A DNA stretch of 64,000 nucleotides from Solibacteraceae bacterium (GTDB lineage: Bacteria > Acidobacteriota > Terriglobia > Bryobacterales > Bryobacteraceae): the NCBI GenBank assembly GCA_026984795.1, contig JALSRK010000013.1, positions 1 to 64,000 of the forward strand, written 5' to 3'. The notes under the pieces were generated by a model that saw only the letters and a list, made by a program, of their open reading frames with translations, searched no databases and had not been told where the DNA came from. The translations under genes were made by a program, and so were the position numbers. Positions 15,362 through 24,502 of this stretch are shown one piece after another (within the stretch, counting starts at the first letter, position 1; each line of letters begins with the position of its first letter).

Positions 15362-16326
15362 GCAGGGAGCCCAGGCGGGCGAGCGTACGCGCTCTGGCGA
15401 AGATCAACCTGACGCTGCGCGTGCTCGGCTGCCGGCCCGACGGCTACCACGAGTTGAGGACGGTGCTGCAGACGATCTCGCTGGCCGACCGGCTGGAGAT
15501 CGTCTTTACGCCGGCTTCGAGAAGCCACGTCCACATCGAGACGGATTTGCCCGGTCCGCCCGAGGAGAACCTGGCCGTGCGTGCGGCGCGGGCGGTGATG
15601 GACCGCGGGCGCATTCGCGGGGGGGTCGAGATCCGCCTGGAGAAGCGGATCCCGGCAGGCGGAGGTCTCGGCGGGGGGTCGAGCGACGCAGCGGCGGTGC
15701 TGCTGGCGCTGCCGGTGCTGGCCGGCCGGAGGCTGGAGCTTTCCACCCTGCTGGAGCTGGCCGAGGGACTGGGCAGCGATGTACCGTTCTTCCTGCTGGG
15801 GGGCACGGCGCTGGGGGTCGGCCGGGGAGCCGAGGTGCACCCGCTCCCGGAGGCGCCCGCGCTCCGCGGCCTGCTGGTGATGCCCGGGGTAGCCGTCTCG
15901 ACGGCCGAGGCCTACCGGGCGCTGGGGCGCGGATTGACGGCGCCGGGGAGCAGTTGCGATACTAAGAGCGTTGAGGCCCTGACCTGGAGGTTGGGGCCGG
16001 GTTTTTCCGCGGAGCGCTGGGCGGAGTCCGCCGTAAACGACTTCGAGGATTACGCGTTCAACGCTCATCCCACTTTGCGGAACATCGCCCGAAAGCTTCG
16101 GCGATCAGGCGCCGTTCCGGTGATGATGAGCGGGAGCGGCTCTTCCGTGTTCGGCATATTCGAACGGGTTGAGAATCTCGAGCGGGCTCGCCGTGCTTTA
16201 CGCGGCCTTCGGAGTGAATCCTTTTACCTGGTGAGCCGAGGCCGCTACCGCAGAATGTGGTGGCAGCGCCTCAAGGGGCACCTGAGAGACGAGCAATGGC
16301 CGCCCCGAAGCCGGTACGCACGATGA
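15358..16326 (+). CDS. ispE: 4-diphosphocytidyl-2-C-methyl-D-erythritol kinase
   Basis: A 322-residue GHMP kinase of the non-mevalonate isoprenoid pathway, phosphorylating CDP-ME. It starts with the typical [19 protein letters not shown] region and has the ATP motif [15 protein letters not shown] near residue 98; the C-terminal [12 protein letters not shown] motif is also present. The C-terminus carries about 30 extra basic and Trp-containing residues that overlap the beginning of prs. It overlaps apt by four bases and prs by at least four, so translation is tightly coupled. Confidence 0.95.
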   Translation: MSREPRRASVRALAKINLTLRVLGCRPDGYHELRTVLQTISLADRLEIVFTPASRSHVHIETDLPGPPEENLAVRAARAVMDRGRIRGGVEIRLEKRIPAGGGLGGGSSDAAAVLLALPVLAGRRLELSTLLELAEGLGSDVPFFLLGGTALGVGRGAEVHPLPEAPALRGLLVMPGVAVSTAEAYRALGRGLTAPGSSCDTKSVEALTWRLGPGFSAERWAESAVNDFEDYAFNAHPTLRNIARKLRRSGAVPVMMSGSGSSVFGIFERVENLERARRALRGLRSESFYLVSRGRYRRMWWQRLKGHLRDEQWPPRSRYAR

Positions 16327-17264
16327 CGTTCGATCATTTCAAGGTTTTCACGGGGAACGCCAACCCCGAGCTGGCCCGCGAAATCTGTAAGGAGCTGGGC
16401 TGTGAACTGGGCGAAGCGGCAGTCCGGCGGTTCTCGGACGGCGAAGTGCATTTGCAGATCCTCGAGAACGTCCGCGGGTGCGACGTGTTCGCCGTGCAGC
16501 CCACCTGCACTCCGGTAGACACGCACCTGATGGAGCTGCTGTTGATGATCGACGCCCTGAAACGCGCCTCAGCGGACCGCATCACGGCGGTTCTGCCCTA
16601 TTACGGCTATGCTCGCCAGGACCGGAAGGACCGGCCCCGGGTGCCGATCTCGGCCAAGCTGGTGGCCTCGCTTCTGGAGCGGGCGGGCGCGGACCGTGTG
16701 CTGTGTCTGGATCTCCACGCGGCCCAGATCCAGGGGTTCTTCGACATTCCCGTGGATCATCTCTTCGCCACCCCGGTGGTGATCGAGTACTTCAAGGACC
16801 GCAAGGGGCAGATGACGGTCGTCTCGCCGGACGCCGGCGGGGTGGAGCGGGCGCGGGCGCTGGCCAAGCGGCTCGAAGCTCCGCTGGCGATCATCGACAA
16901 ACGCCGGGCGGACGTCAACGTCGCCCACGTGATGCACGTGATCGGCGAAGTGGAGGGCCAGGACTGTTTGATCGTCGATGACCTGATCGACACCGCCGGC
17001 ACGCTGGTCAAGAGCGCCGAAGCGCTCTACAAACACGGGGCGAAGAGTGTCGCGGCGTTCGCCACCCATCCGGTCTTGTCCGGGGACGCGGTGGACCGGA
17101 TCTGCAGCTCACGCCTGGACGAGGTGGTGGTGACCAACTCGATTCCGCTCAAGAAGCAGGCGCGGGAGTGCGGCAAGTTCCGGGTGCTGACCGTGGGGCC
17201 GCTGCTGGCCCAGGCGATCCAGTCCATCCACATGGAAGACTCCGTCAGCAAGCTGTTCGTATAG
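16323..17264 (+). CDS. prs: Ribose-phosphate pyrophosphokinase (PRPP synthase)
   Basis: A 313-residue cytoplasmic enzyme making PRPP from ribose 5-phosphate and ATP, feeding nucleotide, His and Trp synthesis. Conserved blocks include [10 protein letters not shown] at the start, [45 protein letters not shown] and the PRPP loop [13 protein letters not shown] 16323 overlaps the ispE stop (ATGA) and gives the usual length; ATG 16296, which has a weak GAGAG upstream, would add nine residues. The kinase upstream is coupled to it. Confidence 0.96.
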   Translation: MTFDHFKVFTGNANPELAREICKELGCELGEAAVRRFSDGEVHLQILENVRGCDVFAVQPTCTPVDTHLMELLLMIDALKRASADRITAVLPYYGYARQDRKDRPRVPISAKLVASLLERAGADRVLCLDLHAAQIQGFFDIPVDHLFATPVVIEYFKDRKGQMTVVSPDAGGVERARALAKRLEAPLAIIDKRRADVNVAHVMHVIGEVEGQDCLIVDDLIDTAGTLVKSAEALYKHGAKSVAAFATHPVLSGDAVDRICSSRLDEVVVTNSIPLKKQARECGKFRVLTVGPLLAQAIQSIHMEDSVSKLFV

Positions 17265-17339
17265 GAAGAACCACTCGAGCGACACAGGCGCGGGGCGCCG
17301 CCGTGAAAAGGGCGGTGCGGCCCCGGCAAGGGAGCAGGT

Positions 17340-17966
17340 ATGAGAAAAGACATTACGATCGTCGCTGAGCCCCGTCCGGCGCGGGGCAAGAACGAAGCGC
17401 GCCGGCTGCGGGCCAAGGGGCGCGTTCCGGGGGTCGTCTACGGCGCCGGCAAGCCGGCCACGGCGGTCGCGCTGGACCCGATCGAGGTCACCAAGATCCT
17501 CTACAGCGACACGGGACACAACACGATCTTCAACGTCGAGATCAACGGCGAGGGGACAGTGCCGGCGATGTTCGTCGATTGGCAGTTCGACCCGGTCAAG
17601 GATTCCTTGCTGCACGTGGACCTGAAGCGGATCGACCTGACACAGAAGGTCTCCGTCAAGGTCCCGGTCCATACCGAGGGCGACCCGCGGGGGGTCAAGC
17701 AGCAGGGTGGCCTGCTGGAGATCGTGACGCGGGAGATCGAGATTGAGTCGCTGCCCGACGATATTCCGTCGCACATTACGGTGGATGTGCGTCCCTTGTT
17801 GATCGGGCAGAACCTCCGGGCCGGCGACATCGATCTTGGCGACAAGATCACGCTGAAGAGCAATCCCGACACGGTGATCTGCCACGTGATCGCGTTGCGG
17901 ACCTCCGAGACGGCGGCGGTGTCCGAGGAAGAGGCCGGGCCGGAGGCGGAGCCGGGTAAGGAGTGA
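17340..17966 (+). CDS. rplY: 50S ribosomal protein bL25, CTC-type
   Basis: A 208-residue two-domain L25 (CTC form), which binds 5S rRNA. The N-terminal domain has KNEARRLRAKGRVPGVVYG and the C-terminal TL5 domain runs from about residue 95 (LTQKVSVKVPVHTEG) to 185, ending in an acidic tail. The long form is usual outside enterobacteria. AAGGGAG precedes the ATG. The peptidyl-tRNA hydrolase gene starts three bases after its stop, the classic ctc-pth pair. Confidence 0.95.
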   Translation: MRKDITIVAEPRPARGKNEARRLRAKGRVPGVVYGAGKPATAVALDPIEVTKILYSDTGHNTIFNVEINGEGTVPAMFVDWQFDPVKDSLLHVDLKRIDLTQKVSVKVPVHTEGDPRGVKQQGGLLEIVTREIEIESLPDDIPSHITVDVRPLLIGQNLRAGDIDLGDKITLKSNPDTVICHVIALRTSETAAVSEEEAGPEAEPGKE

Positions 17967-17969
17967 TGT

Positions 17970-18623
17970 TTGGCGGCGGATCGGGATTCCGGCGAAGCCG
18001 AGGCGGTGGCTGACGAGGCACTGGAGCCGCTGCGCCGTCTCATCGTCGGGCTGGGCAATCCGGGTAAACGTTACGCCGAAACGCCGCACAACCTGGGATT
18101 CATGGTGGTGGACCGGCTGGCGGAACGCAATGGGATAGCGGTGAAGCGGCGGGAGTGCCAGGCGCTGATCGGGACCGGCCGGTTCGGGGACTGCGAGGTG
18201 ATGCTGGCCAAGCCGCAAACGTTCATGAACTTGAGCGGGGTGGCGGTGAAGTCACTGATGGAGAAGTTTTCGTTCGCGGCGCCGGAGCTGATCGTCGTCT
18301 ACGACGACCTGGACTTGCCGTGGACATCGTTGCGGATCCGCACGAAGGGCTCTTCGGGCGGCCACAAGGGGATGGAGAGCATCATCCGCAGCATCGGCGC
18401 CAGGGAGTTCGTCCGGGTGCGGCTCGGGATCCATCCCGGCCATCCGGTCTCCGACGGCGCCGGGTTCGTGCTCGCCCCGTTCCGGCGGGCGCAGAAAAAA
18501 GAATTGGACGAGCTGCTCGACCACGCGTCTGAGGCGGTGGAGTCCATTGTCGCCGAGGGCGTCGAAAAGGCCATGACGAAGTTCAATCGTCGCGCCCCCG
18601 GCGGAGGTGAAGATAAAGAATGA
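17970..18623 (+). CDS. pth: Peptidyl-tRNA hydrolase
   Basis: A 217-residue cytoplasmic enzyme that frees tRNA from prematurely released peptidyl-tRNA. LIVGLGNPGKRY (Asn30), the catalytic His40 in TPHNLGF, KPQTFMNLSG and DDLDLP are all present. The start is TTG 17970, set by AAGGAG six bases upstream. The nearby ATG 17966 is in another frame and soon stops. This gives about 20 extra N-terminal residues relative to the family; GTG near 18006 is the alternative. Its stop overlaps rpsF (ATGA). Confidence 0.95.
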   Translation: MAADRDSGEAEAVADEALEPLRRLIVGLGNPGKRYAETPHNLGFMVVDRLAERNGIAVKRRECQALIGTGRFGDCEVMLAKPQTFMNLSGVAVKSLMEKFSFAAPELIVVYDDLDLPWTSLRIRTKGSSGGHKGMESIIRSIGAREFVRVRLGIHPGHPVSDGAGFVLAPFRRAQKKELDELLDHASEAVESIVAEGVEKAMTKFNRRAPGGGEDKE

Positions 18624-19045
18624 GAATCTACGAAGAACTGTTCATTGTGGACCCGGGTTTGCCGGAAGAAGAGATCGACGCCGTCACCGGCATGATCGAA
18701 GAGGTCGTCAAAGAGGCCGGCGGCAAGGTCGAGAAGGTGGAGAAATGGGGCCGGCGCAAGCTGGCCTACCGGATCCAGAAGAAGGAAGAGGGCTACTACG
18801 TGCTGGTCCAGTTTTCCGCGGCGGGCAGCACGGTGAAGGAGATCGAGCGGCGCTTGCGGGTGGACGAACGCGTGATGCGGTACCTGACGGTGCGGATCGA
18901 CGAAAGGCTCAAGTGGCTCGAGAAACGCCGCAAGCAGCGGGAGAAGCGGCTGGCCAAGAGGCCCCAGGCCGCGGCGCCGGCTCACGCCCAGCCGGCCAAA
19001 GCGCCCGGAGCGCCGGCGCCGGCGCGTCCGGAAGGAGGTGATTGA
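18620..19045 (+). CDS. rpsF: 30S ribosomal protein bS6
   Basis: A 141-residue ribosomal protein that pairs with S18 on the small-subunit platform. It starts [18 protein letters not shown] and contains [20 protein letters not shown], both diagnostic. A Lys/Arg- and Ala/Pro-rich tail of about 40 residues extends past the core. It overlaps pth by four bases with GGAGGTGA upstream, and rpsR begins two bases after its stop. The ssb gene that often sits between rpsF and rpsR is absent. Confidence 0.96.
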   Translation: MRIYEELFIVDPGLPEEEIDAVTGMIEEVVKEAGGKVEKVEKWGRRKLAYRIQKKEEGYYVLVQFSAAGSTVKEIERRLRVDERVMRYLTVRIDERLKWLEKRRKQREKRLAKRPQAAAPAHAQPAKAPGAPAPARPEGGD

Positions 19046-19047
19046 GC

Positions 19048-19344
19048 ATGGCGGAAGCGAAGGGACGGCCCATCAGCGCATCGCAGAAGCCGACCGGCGG
19101 CGACAAGGCGGTCGTCAGCCGCAAGCAGTATTTCCGGCGTAAGAAGGTTTGCCGCTTCTGCGTGGAGCGCATCGACGACATCGACTACAAGAATACGGAC
19201 CTGTTGAGGGCCTTCATCTCCGAGCGGGGCAAGATCATTCCCCGGCGAATCTCGGGCGTCTGCAGTCCTCACCAGCGCCGGTTGACGACGGCCATCAAAC
19301 GCGCCAGGCACGTCGCTCTGCTGCCTTTCGTAGCCGAGGTCTGA
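19048..19344 (+). CDS. rpsR: 30S ribosomal protein bS18, zinc-ligand form
   Basis: A 98-residue S18. It keeps a full set of potential zinc ligands: Cys35 and Cys38 (VCRFC), Cys72 (GVCSPHQRR) and His75, so it is the C+ paralogue type. The core stretch [19 protein letters not shown] is standard. AAGGAGGTG within the rpsF end is an excellent ribosome binding site for ATG 19048. It is followed by rplI after 41 bases. Confidence 0.95.
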   Translation: MAEAKGRPISASQKPTGGDKAVVSRKQYFRRKKVCRFCVERIDDIDYKNTDLLRAFISERGKIIPRRISGVCSPHQRRLTTAIKRARHVALLPFVAEV

Positions 19345-19385
19345 GCCGGCGGTCCAACGGCGGGAGGAATCCAGGGAGAACGAGC

Positions 19386-19913
19386 ATGGAAGTCATCCTG
19401 AGGCAAGACATCGACAAACTGGGCGGCCGGGGCGATATCGTCACGGTGGCCGACGGGTACGCGAGAAACTACTTGCTGCCGAAGCGCCTGGCGGTGCCGG
19501 CCACCGAGGCCAACAAGAAAATCGTCGCCCAGGAACGCGAGGCTCATCTGCGCCGCGAAGCGAAAGCCAAGGCGGAGGCCGAGCAGCTGGCCAAGCTGAT
19601 GGAGGGCCTCACCGTCACGATCGAGCACAAGGCCGGCGAGCACGACCAGTTGTTCGGCTCGGTGACGGCGCGCAACATCTCCGATGCCCTGGGGAAGCAG
19701 AACTTCACTGTCGATCACCGCAAGATTCAGCTCGAGGAGCCGATCAAGCAGTTGGGCGAGTACCGCATTCCCATCAAGCTGCATCGGGAGGTGACGGTGG
19801 AGATCGGCGTCCAGGTAGTGCCCGAGGGAGGCCCTGCGGCCCCACCGGAACCCGGAGCGGAAAAAGAGGCAGCCTCGGAAGAGCCGGCGCCGGCCGAGGA
19901 AGCCGGAGAGTGA
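19386..19913 (+). CDS. rplI: 50S ribosomal protein bL9
   Basis: A 175-residue L9. The N-terminal domain MEVILRQDIDKLGGRGDIV...DGYARNYLLPKRLA is diagnostic; a central helix rich in Lys/Arg/Glu (residues 45-75) leads to the C-terminal rRNA-binding domain, and a Pro/Glu-rich acidic tail of ~25 residues is extra. GGGAG precedes the ATG. An SDR gene follows after 21 bases with no terminator, so the ribosomal operon appears to read through. Confidence 0.96.
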   Translation: MEVILRQDIDKLGGRGDIVTVADGYARNYLLPKRLAVPATEANKKIVAQEREAHLRREAKAKAEAEQLAKLMEGLTVTIEHKAGEHDQLFGSVTARNISDALGKQNFTVDHRKIQLEEPIKQLGEYRIPIKLHREVTVEIGVQVVPEGGPAAPPEPGAEKEAASEEPAPAEEAGE

Positions 19914-19934
19914 GCGCTGGGGGCCGCGCCTGCC

Positions 19935-20681
19935 ATGCCGTATTTCGACCTCAACGGACAAACCGCGGTGGTGACCGGCGCCGCCACGGGAATCGGGGAG
20001 GCGATTGCGCGGCGCCTGGCGGGGGCCGGCGCGACGGTGGCCGTCTCCGACGTGGACGCCGAGGGCGCCGGGAAGGTGGCGGCCTCGATCGGCCGGGGGG
20101 CCTTCCCCGTCGAGATCGACATCGCCGATCCGGCGTCGGTGGCGCGGGGCGTCGCTCAGGTGATCGAGCGGACCGGCCGGATCGACGTCTGGGTGAACAA
20201 CGCCGGGGTGGCCGGGAAGGCGGCTCCGATCTGGGAACAGAGCGACGAGGACTGGCAGCGCGTCATCGCCATCAACTTGACCGGCACGTTCTACTGTTGC
20301 CGCGCTGTGATTCCTCACATGCGCGAGCGCGGCTACGGCCGGATCGTCAATGTGGCTTCGGTGGCCGGCAAAGAGGGGAATCCGAACATGGGCGCCTACT
20401 CGGCGAGCAAGGCCGGCGTGATCGCCCTGACGAAGTCGATCGCCAAGGAGGTGGCGCTCGAGGGAATCTGCGTCAACAGCGTCGCCCCGGCGGTGGTGAA
20501 GACGCGCATCCTGGACGAATTGACGCCGGAGCAGATCGCCTATATGACCTCGAAGATCCCGATGCGCCGCACCGGCAAGCCGGAAGAGATCGCCGCCGTG
20601 GTGCACTTTCTGTCCAGTCCAGACTGCTCGTTCGTGACCGGCCAGTGCTACGACGCCAGCGGCGGCCGGGCCACTTATTGA
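19935..20681 (+). CDS. Short-chain dehydrogenase/reductase
   Basis: A 248-residue classical SDR with TGAATGIG, NNAG, catalytic Ser in NVASVAG, Y-x-x-x-K in GAYSASKAG and a C-terminal GQCYDASGGRATY. Style is close to 3-oxoacyl-ACP reductase and 2-keto-3-deoxy-L-fuconate-dehydrogenase-like proteins. It sits 21 bases behind rplI and 12 bases before the HEAT-repeat gene, so it is probably cotranscribed with ribosomal genes. That would give constitutive, growth-linked expression. Substrate unknown. Confidence 0.88.
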   Translation: MPYFDLNGQTAVVTGAATGIGEAIARRLAGAGATVAVSDVDAEGAGKVAASIGRGAFPVEIDIADPASVARGVAQVIERTGRIDVWVNNAGVAGKAAPIWEQSDEDWQRVIAINLTGTFYCCRAVIPHMRERGYGRIVNVASVAGKEGNPNMGAYSASKAGVIALTKSIAKEVALEGICVNSVAPAVVKTRILDELTPEQIAYMTSKIPMRRTGKPEEIAAVVHFLSSPDCSFVTGQCYDASGGRATY

Positions 20682-20693
20682 CCGGTTGACGAC

Positions 20694-21992
20694 GTGATCC
20701 TCACCCCCCAACGCTACGCCGAGGTCTCCGCCTACGAACTGCTCCAGGCGGCCGCCCGGGGCCACGTCAGCATCGACCACCGGTTCCTCCACGCGCTGCT
20801 GGATGAGCCGGAGCGGACGCTGCCCGGCATCGTCCGCTTCGCCATGGAGCTGAAGGAGCGCGACGACCGGTTCGATCTCGAAGAAGATCTCGTCCTGATC
20901 GCCCGGCACCTGCACCGGCCGGAGCTGCTCCCGTTTCTGATGGAGCGGGTCCGCGAGGCGCCCGAGGACGTCCCGGAGCTCCTGGTGGAGACGATCTGCT
21001 CGTTCCGCGACGCGGCGCTCGAGCCGCTGCTCGAGCTGCACCGGGAGATCGGACCGAAGCCGGCGAGCGAGATTCCCTTCCTGCTGGCCTCCTTGGGGGT
21101 AAAGGACGAGCGGATCGAGAAAGCGCTGGCGGAGGCAGCCGAAGCCGGCCACGAGGACGCCGACTTCTTCTGGACCGTCTACCGCGACATCTCCGAGGCC
21201 GCCGACGAGCCGGAACCGTTCGACATCTACGAGCACTATCCGGAACAGGAGCCGCCGCCGTTCTTGGACCTGGCGCCGGAAGAGCGTCTCGAGTTTCTGG
21301 AAGCCGGGGAGCCGGAGCTGCGGGCCGCGGCCATCATGACGCTCGGCGACGAGACCGACCTCAGCCCGGAGATCCTGCGGCGGTTGCACGAAGCGGCCCG
21401 GTCCGATCCCGACGCCCGGGTCCGCGGCGCCGCCTGGCGGGCGCTGGCGCTGGAGATCGAGGACGAGCACCTCCATGAGGAGATGCGGGAGCGCCTTCAG
21501 CAGATCGACACGCCGCCGGAGGAGCGCGCCGGACTGATCGTGGCCCTGGCGCCACACGCCGACGAGCACCGGATCCGCCGGCGGGTGCTGGAGTTGTACG
21601 AGAAGCCGGAGACCAGGGCGGCGGCGCTCGAAGCCATGTGGCGGTCGGCGGACCGCACCTTCGGACCGCTGGTCCGGCGCGCCCTTGGCGACCCCGACCC
21701 CCGCATCCGGGAGCAGGCTCTGATGGGGGTGGGATACCTCCAGATGAGAGGCGAGATGGGCCGCGTAAAGGCAATGTTCGACGACCCGAACCTGCGGCCC
21801 GCGGCGCTGATGGCCTATGCGCTGGCCATGCCTTCGAAGGTAACGCCCGCCCATATGCGGAGCCTGTTCAAGAAGATCGCCGAGGCAGCGGGCGGACTCG
21901 ACGCCGCCGAGGCTCACCTCGTCGAAATGGCCCTGGACCAGCGCCTCCGCAACGCGGGCTACGAGCCGCTGTACGGTTTGGAGGAGGAGTGA
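20694..21992 (+). CDS. HEAT-repeat protein, function unknown
   Basis: A 432-residue, very acidic, all-helical protein without signal peptide. Repeated units such as DPDARVRGAAWRALALE, ETRAAALEAMWRSADR and DPDPRIREQALMGVGYL are HEAT/PBS-lyase-like alpha-solenoid repeats, mostly in residues 205-370. Such proteins serve as binding scaffolds. The start is GTG 20694, twelve bases after the SDR stop; no strong ribosome binding site is visible. It is the last gene of the ribosomal operon and could be a cofactor-enzyme or assembly scaffold, but nothing proves this. Confidence 0.75.
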   Translation: MILTPQRYAEVSAYELLQAAARGHVSIDHRFLHALLDEPERTLPGIVRFAMELKERDDRFDLEEDLVLIARHLHRPELLPFLMERVREAPEDVPELLVETICSFRDAALEPLLELHREIGPKPASEIPFLLASLGVKDERIEKALAEAAEAGHEDADFFWTVYRDISEAADEPEPFDIYEHYPEQEPPPFLDLAPEERLEFLEAGEPELRAAAIMTLGDETDLSPEILRRLHEAARSDPDARVRGAAWRALALEIEDEHLHEEMRERLQQIDTPPEERAGLIVALAPHADEHRIRRRVLELYEKPETRAAALEAMWRSADRTFGPLVRRALGDPDPRIREQALMGVGYLQMRGEMGRVKAMFDDPNLRPAALMAYALAMPSKVTPAHMRSLFKKIAEAAGGLDAAEAHLVEMALDQRLRNAGYEPLYGLEEE

Positions 21993-22086
21993 AGCACCGC
22001 GGAACGGCCTGTGCCTCCGGGGCGCGGGATACGCCGCCGGCGAACCTCTGCTTCGTTGGCGATCCGGCAGGCGGAAGCGGTCCGGA

Positions 22087-23565
22087 TCATTCGGTCCCGG
22101 AAGCGCCGGCGGCCTCTGCCGCTTCCCGGTGGATCTCCTGGAAGTAACGCTCGACGAACGGCTGGAGTTCGAGGGGGATCTCGTCTCGGTGGACCTCGGC
22201 GGCGGCGCCCCGATGGACGGCCTGGGTTTCCCTGTAGGGCGTCTGGAGCCGCTGGGGACCGGACGAGACCTCGACCATGACGTCACCCTTCAGGTTCCGG
22301 GCCCGGCGCCCCAGGATCTCCGCCAGCTTGCCCATCGCCTCGGCCTGCTCGGCCGCCCGGACATCCTTGGCTCCGTTTCGTCGCCCGGCGGCATTCTGCG
22401 GTCCCGCCCGGCCGGGTTGCCCCCCGGGCTCCGGCTGTCCCTCGGCCTGGGCCGGCGCCATCATCTGCGCCCCCTGCCGGTTGGCCTCCCCTCCCGGCCG
22501 TTTTGCCGGGGAGCCTTCACCGTCGAGGGAGCCCTCCGAAGGGGCGCCGCGCTTCTGCGGGCCCTCCCGCCGGGATTGTTCGGCGGCGCTTCTGCGCTGT
22601 GCCAACACCCGCCGGCCGGTGACCTTCGGCGCTTTGAGATCCAGTTTGTTGAGCAGTTTCGCGAAGGCGTCTTGCATCTTGCGCAGCAGATCGTTTTCCG
22701 GCTCGGGCAAGGAGAAGTCTTCATCCCGGGCAGGTGGCTCGGCGGCGCCGTCCGCCCCGGCCCGATCGAGGGGCGACGGCGAGGAAGTTTCGGCGGTATC
22801 CGCGTTGTCGAGAGGCTGCCCCGTCGCTGCGTCGGGGAGTCTTGCCTCCTCCGATGCCTCACCGTCGGCCGCTCCGGCGAGGTCACCGGGGTTGGTCCGA
22901 TCGGAGTTGCGACCCCTTCGGGGGCGGTAACGGGCTTCCTCCCCCGCACCCGGATCGGGGCGCTCGGCGTTCTCTCGATCGGGCTCCTCCCAAGCATGAA
23001 TCATCTCCTCGGTCGGCCGGAAGATGCCCACGGCCGCCTGCACTACCGGCGGCTGCAAGTCGAGACGGCGTTCGGTCCCGTAGCGCCAGGCGAAGAGCGA
23101 GCCGGCCGCCAGGGCCGCAAGAGCGGCGGCGTACACGGTCCGAGGCAGCCGGCAAGGGATGACGCGGCCCGGGTCCGCGGTGCGGGCCAATTCCTCAGCC
23201 GTCCGCCGCTGGAGTTCGATGATCTCCGCCCGGGAGCGGCCGTTTTCCGGCATCCGGGAGAAATACCACGCGGTGGACAAGGCATCGTGCCAACGGCAGG
23301 CGGCATCGGCCCGCTGCAGGAGCTGATAGGGCTCCGGGAGACGCCGGCGGACCCTCCAGAGCGTGCTTGTTCCGACACCGGCCACGCCCACCGCGAGCCA
23401 GGCCCAGGACAGGACCGGCCCGCCGAAGATGATCAAAGCAGCCGCGGCGGCCATCCAGATTGCCGCAGCCAGGGACGCTTCTTCGAGGACCAACAGCGTG
23501 AGGCGGCGCCGGCGCAGCCGCAGCGCGAACTGGTAGAGCGGGTCTCGATGGTCCGATCTCGGCAA
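22087..23565 (-). CDS. DUF4175-like membrane protein with long disordered tail
   Basis: A 492-residue protein with two N-terminal membrane segments (about residues 30-75) and a third near 145-160. The middle is disordered and charged, rich in Pro, Glu, Ala and Gly (190-420). The short conserved-looking end is ELQPFVERYFQEIHR. The N-terminal half resembles DUF4175-type proteins that accompany MoxR/Bat-like gene sets, but no such genes are here. The start is TTG 23565; a TACAAT box lies upstream and there is no better start. Function unknown. It is divergent from a zinc-ribbon gene, 47 bases away. Confidence 0.6.
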   Translation of the reverse strand: MPRSDHRDPLYQFALRLRRRRLTLLVLEEASLAAAIWMAAAAALIIFGGPVLSWAWLAVGVAGVGTSTLWRVRRRLPEPYQLLQRADAACRWHDALSTAWYFSRMPENGRSRAEIIELQRRTAEELARTADPGRVIPCRLPRTVYAAALAALAAGSLFAWRYGTERRLDLQPPVVQAAVGIFRPTEEMIHAWEEPDRENAERPDPGAGEEARYRPRRGRNSDRTNPGDLAGAADGEASEEARLPDAATGQPLDNADTAETSSPSPLDRAGADGAAEPPARDEDFSLPEPENDLLRKMQDAFAKLLNKLDLKAPKVTGRRVLAQRRSAAEQSRREGPQKRGAPSEGSLDGEGSPAKRPGGEANRQGAQMMAPAQAEGQPEPGGQPGRAGPQNAAGRRNGAKDVRAAEQAEAMGKLAEILGRRARNLKGDVMVEVSSGPQRLQTPYRETQAVHRGAAAEVHRDEIPLELQPFVERYFQEIHREAAEAAGASGTE

Positions 23566-23582
23566 CGTAACCCTGTCTTTTT

Positions 23583-23588
23583 ATTGTA
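23583..23588 (-). promoter_or_regulatory. -10 box TACAAT for the DUF4175-like gene
   Basis: On the minus strand TACAAT ends 17 bases before the TTG start at 23565, with the weak site AGGG between them. It lies in the 47-base gap shared with the divergent zinc-ribbon gene. Confidence 0.4.
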
Positions 23589-23612
23589 GTCTGAAGGGGA
23601 GCGGCCCCACTG

Positions 23613-24077
23613 ATGGACGAACGCGCATTCTATATTGAGGCGCCCACGACGCGCACGGCGGAGTTGACTTGTCCCCATTGCCGGACCACGGCATCCTACT
23701 CGCTTCGCTGGGTGGTCCGGCGCAAGAAGAACAGGATTCCCGAGGGAGCCGACGAGCGCGACCGCGCCCGTTTCGCCAAGGCCCAGAGCTACATGGTCCT
23801 CGCCGAGGACAAGGTGACTTGCAGCAACACCCAGTGCCGGCGCACGTTCGAGATCTCGGGCATCAAGACCATGGCTTTCCTGAACCCCGAGCAGGAAGTC
23901 GCCGCGGGCAAGCCAACCGCGCAGCCGGCCGGCCAACAGCCGCGGAAGAAAAAGGCGAAGGCCAGGCAGAAGAGATCCGGCCGCCCGCAGCCGGGCCAAA
24001 AGAAAGCGCAGAAGCAAAAGAAAAAGAAGAAGCCCAAGGTTTACTTTCCCAGCGACTACATCCACTACCGGCCGTAG
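23613..24077 (+). CDS. Zinc-ribbon protein with Lys-rich tail, function unknown
   Basis: A 154-residue protein with Cys20-P-H-Cys23 and Cys70-x4-Cys75, a likely zinc ribbon split by ~46 residues. After residue 95 the chain becomes almost entirely Lys, Gln, Arg and Pro, then ends KVYFPSDYIHYRP. A tail this basic suggests binding to nucleic acid, but there is no direct evidence. No signal peptide. AGGGGAG lies 12 bases before the ATG, rather far. I do not recognise a named family. Confidence 0.6.
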   Translation: MDERAFYIEAPTTRTAELTCPHCRTTASYSLRWVVRRKKNRIPEGADERDRARFAKAQSYMVLAEDKVTCSNTQCRRTFEISGIKTMAFLNPEQEVAAGKPTAQPAGQQPRKKKAKARQKRSGRPQPGQKKAQKQKKKKKPKVYFPSDYIHYRP

Positions 24078-24348
24078 GCCCGCCGGCGTGCCGAGGCAGA
24101 GGAGGAAAACCCGGTCCTGGACGTGCCGTGAGAAGGCCGGTGGCCGAGTGGATCGCCGTGATGTTGACTCGTAGCGGGCCGCGGCCGCGCGGCAGCGCCA
24201 CATCTCGCCCTTGATCGGCAGCCCTGGGGTCTGCTCTCGACATGTGGCATCAACCGCGCTCCCTCCCCTCTCCTGCCGAGAATACGGTTACGCCGGCCGC
24301 CGAGGGGAGGGCGGCCGAACGAGGCGCGGACAGCGGCGGATGGGCGCG
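24078..24348. other. Intergenic stretch before tRNA-Gly
   Basis: No credible gene is visible between the zinc-ribbon gene and the tRNA promoter. It holds a perfect 10-bp inverted repeat, CCCTCCCCTC (24261-24270) and GAGGGGAGGG (24302-24311), with a 31-base loop, of unclear role. Short open frames here lack ribosome binding sites and protein-like composition. Confidence 0.5.
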
Positions 24349-24377
24349 TTGACCACCGATGGCAGCGCCCCTACAAT
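24349..24377 (+). promoter_or_regulatory. Promoter of tRNA-Gly
   Basis: TTGACC (24349-24354) and TACAAT (24372-24377) are 17 bases apart, a near-consensus housekeeping sigma promoter. The tRNA begins 50 bases after the -10 box. Confidence 0.75.
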
Positions 24378-24427
24378 GAGTAAGTGGAGAGCGGCTGCAG
24401 CCGCTCGACTCCGCTGATCCGTACCGG

Positions 24428-24502
24428 GCGGGAGTAACTCAAGGGTAGAGTCACGGCCTTCCAAGCCGTTGGTTGCGGGTTCGAGTCCCGTCTCCCGCTC
24501 CA
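24428..24502 (+). tRNA. tRNA-Gly (anticodon TCC)
   Basis: Acceptor stem GCGGGAG pairs with CTCCCGC. The D arm, the anticodon stem ACGGC/GCCGT around loop CTTCCAA (anticodon TCC) and the T arm GCGGG-TTCGAGT-CCCGT all fold correctly. The CCA end is encoded (24500-24502). It decodes GGA and GGG codons. Confidence 0.95.

Noticed and set aside
19269-22286. A ~1000-codon minus-strand frame across rplI, the SDR and the HEAT-repeat gene
   Set aside because: Antisense to clear genes, with no motif, signal or ribosome binding site; explained by codon bias of the plus-strand genes.
24133-24222. A tRNA-Ser/Leu-like segment (GGTGGCCGAGTGG) after the zinc-ribbon gene
   Set aside because: Only a D-arm-like stretch is present; no acceptor pairing, anticodon stem or TTCGA loop follows, so it is not a tRNA gene or a clear relic.
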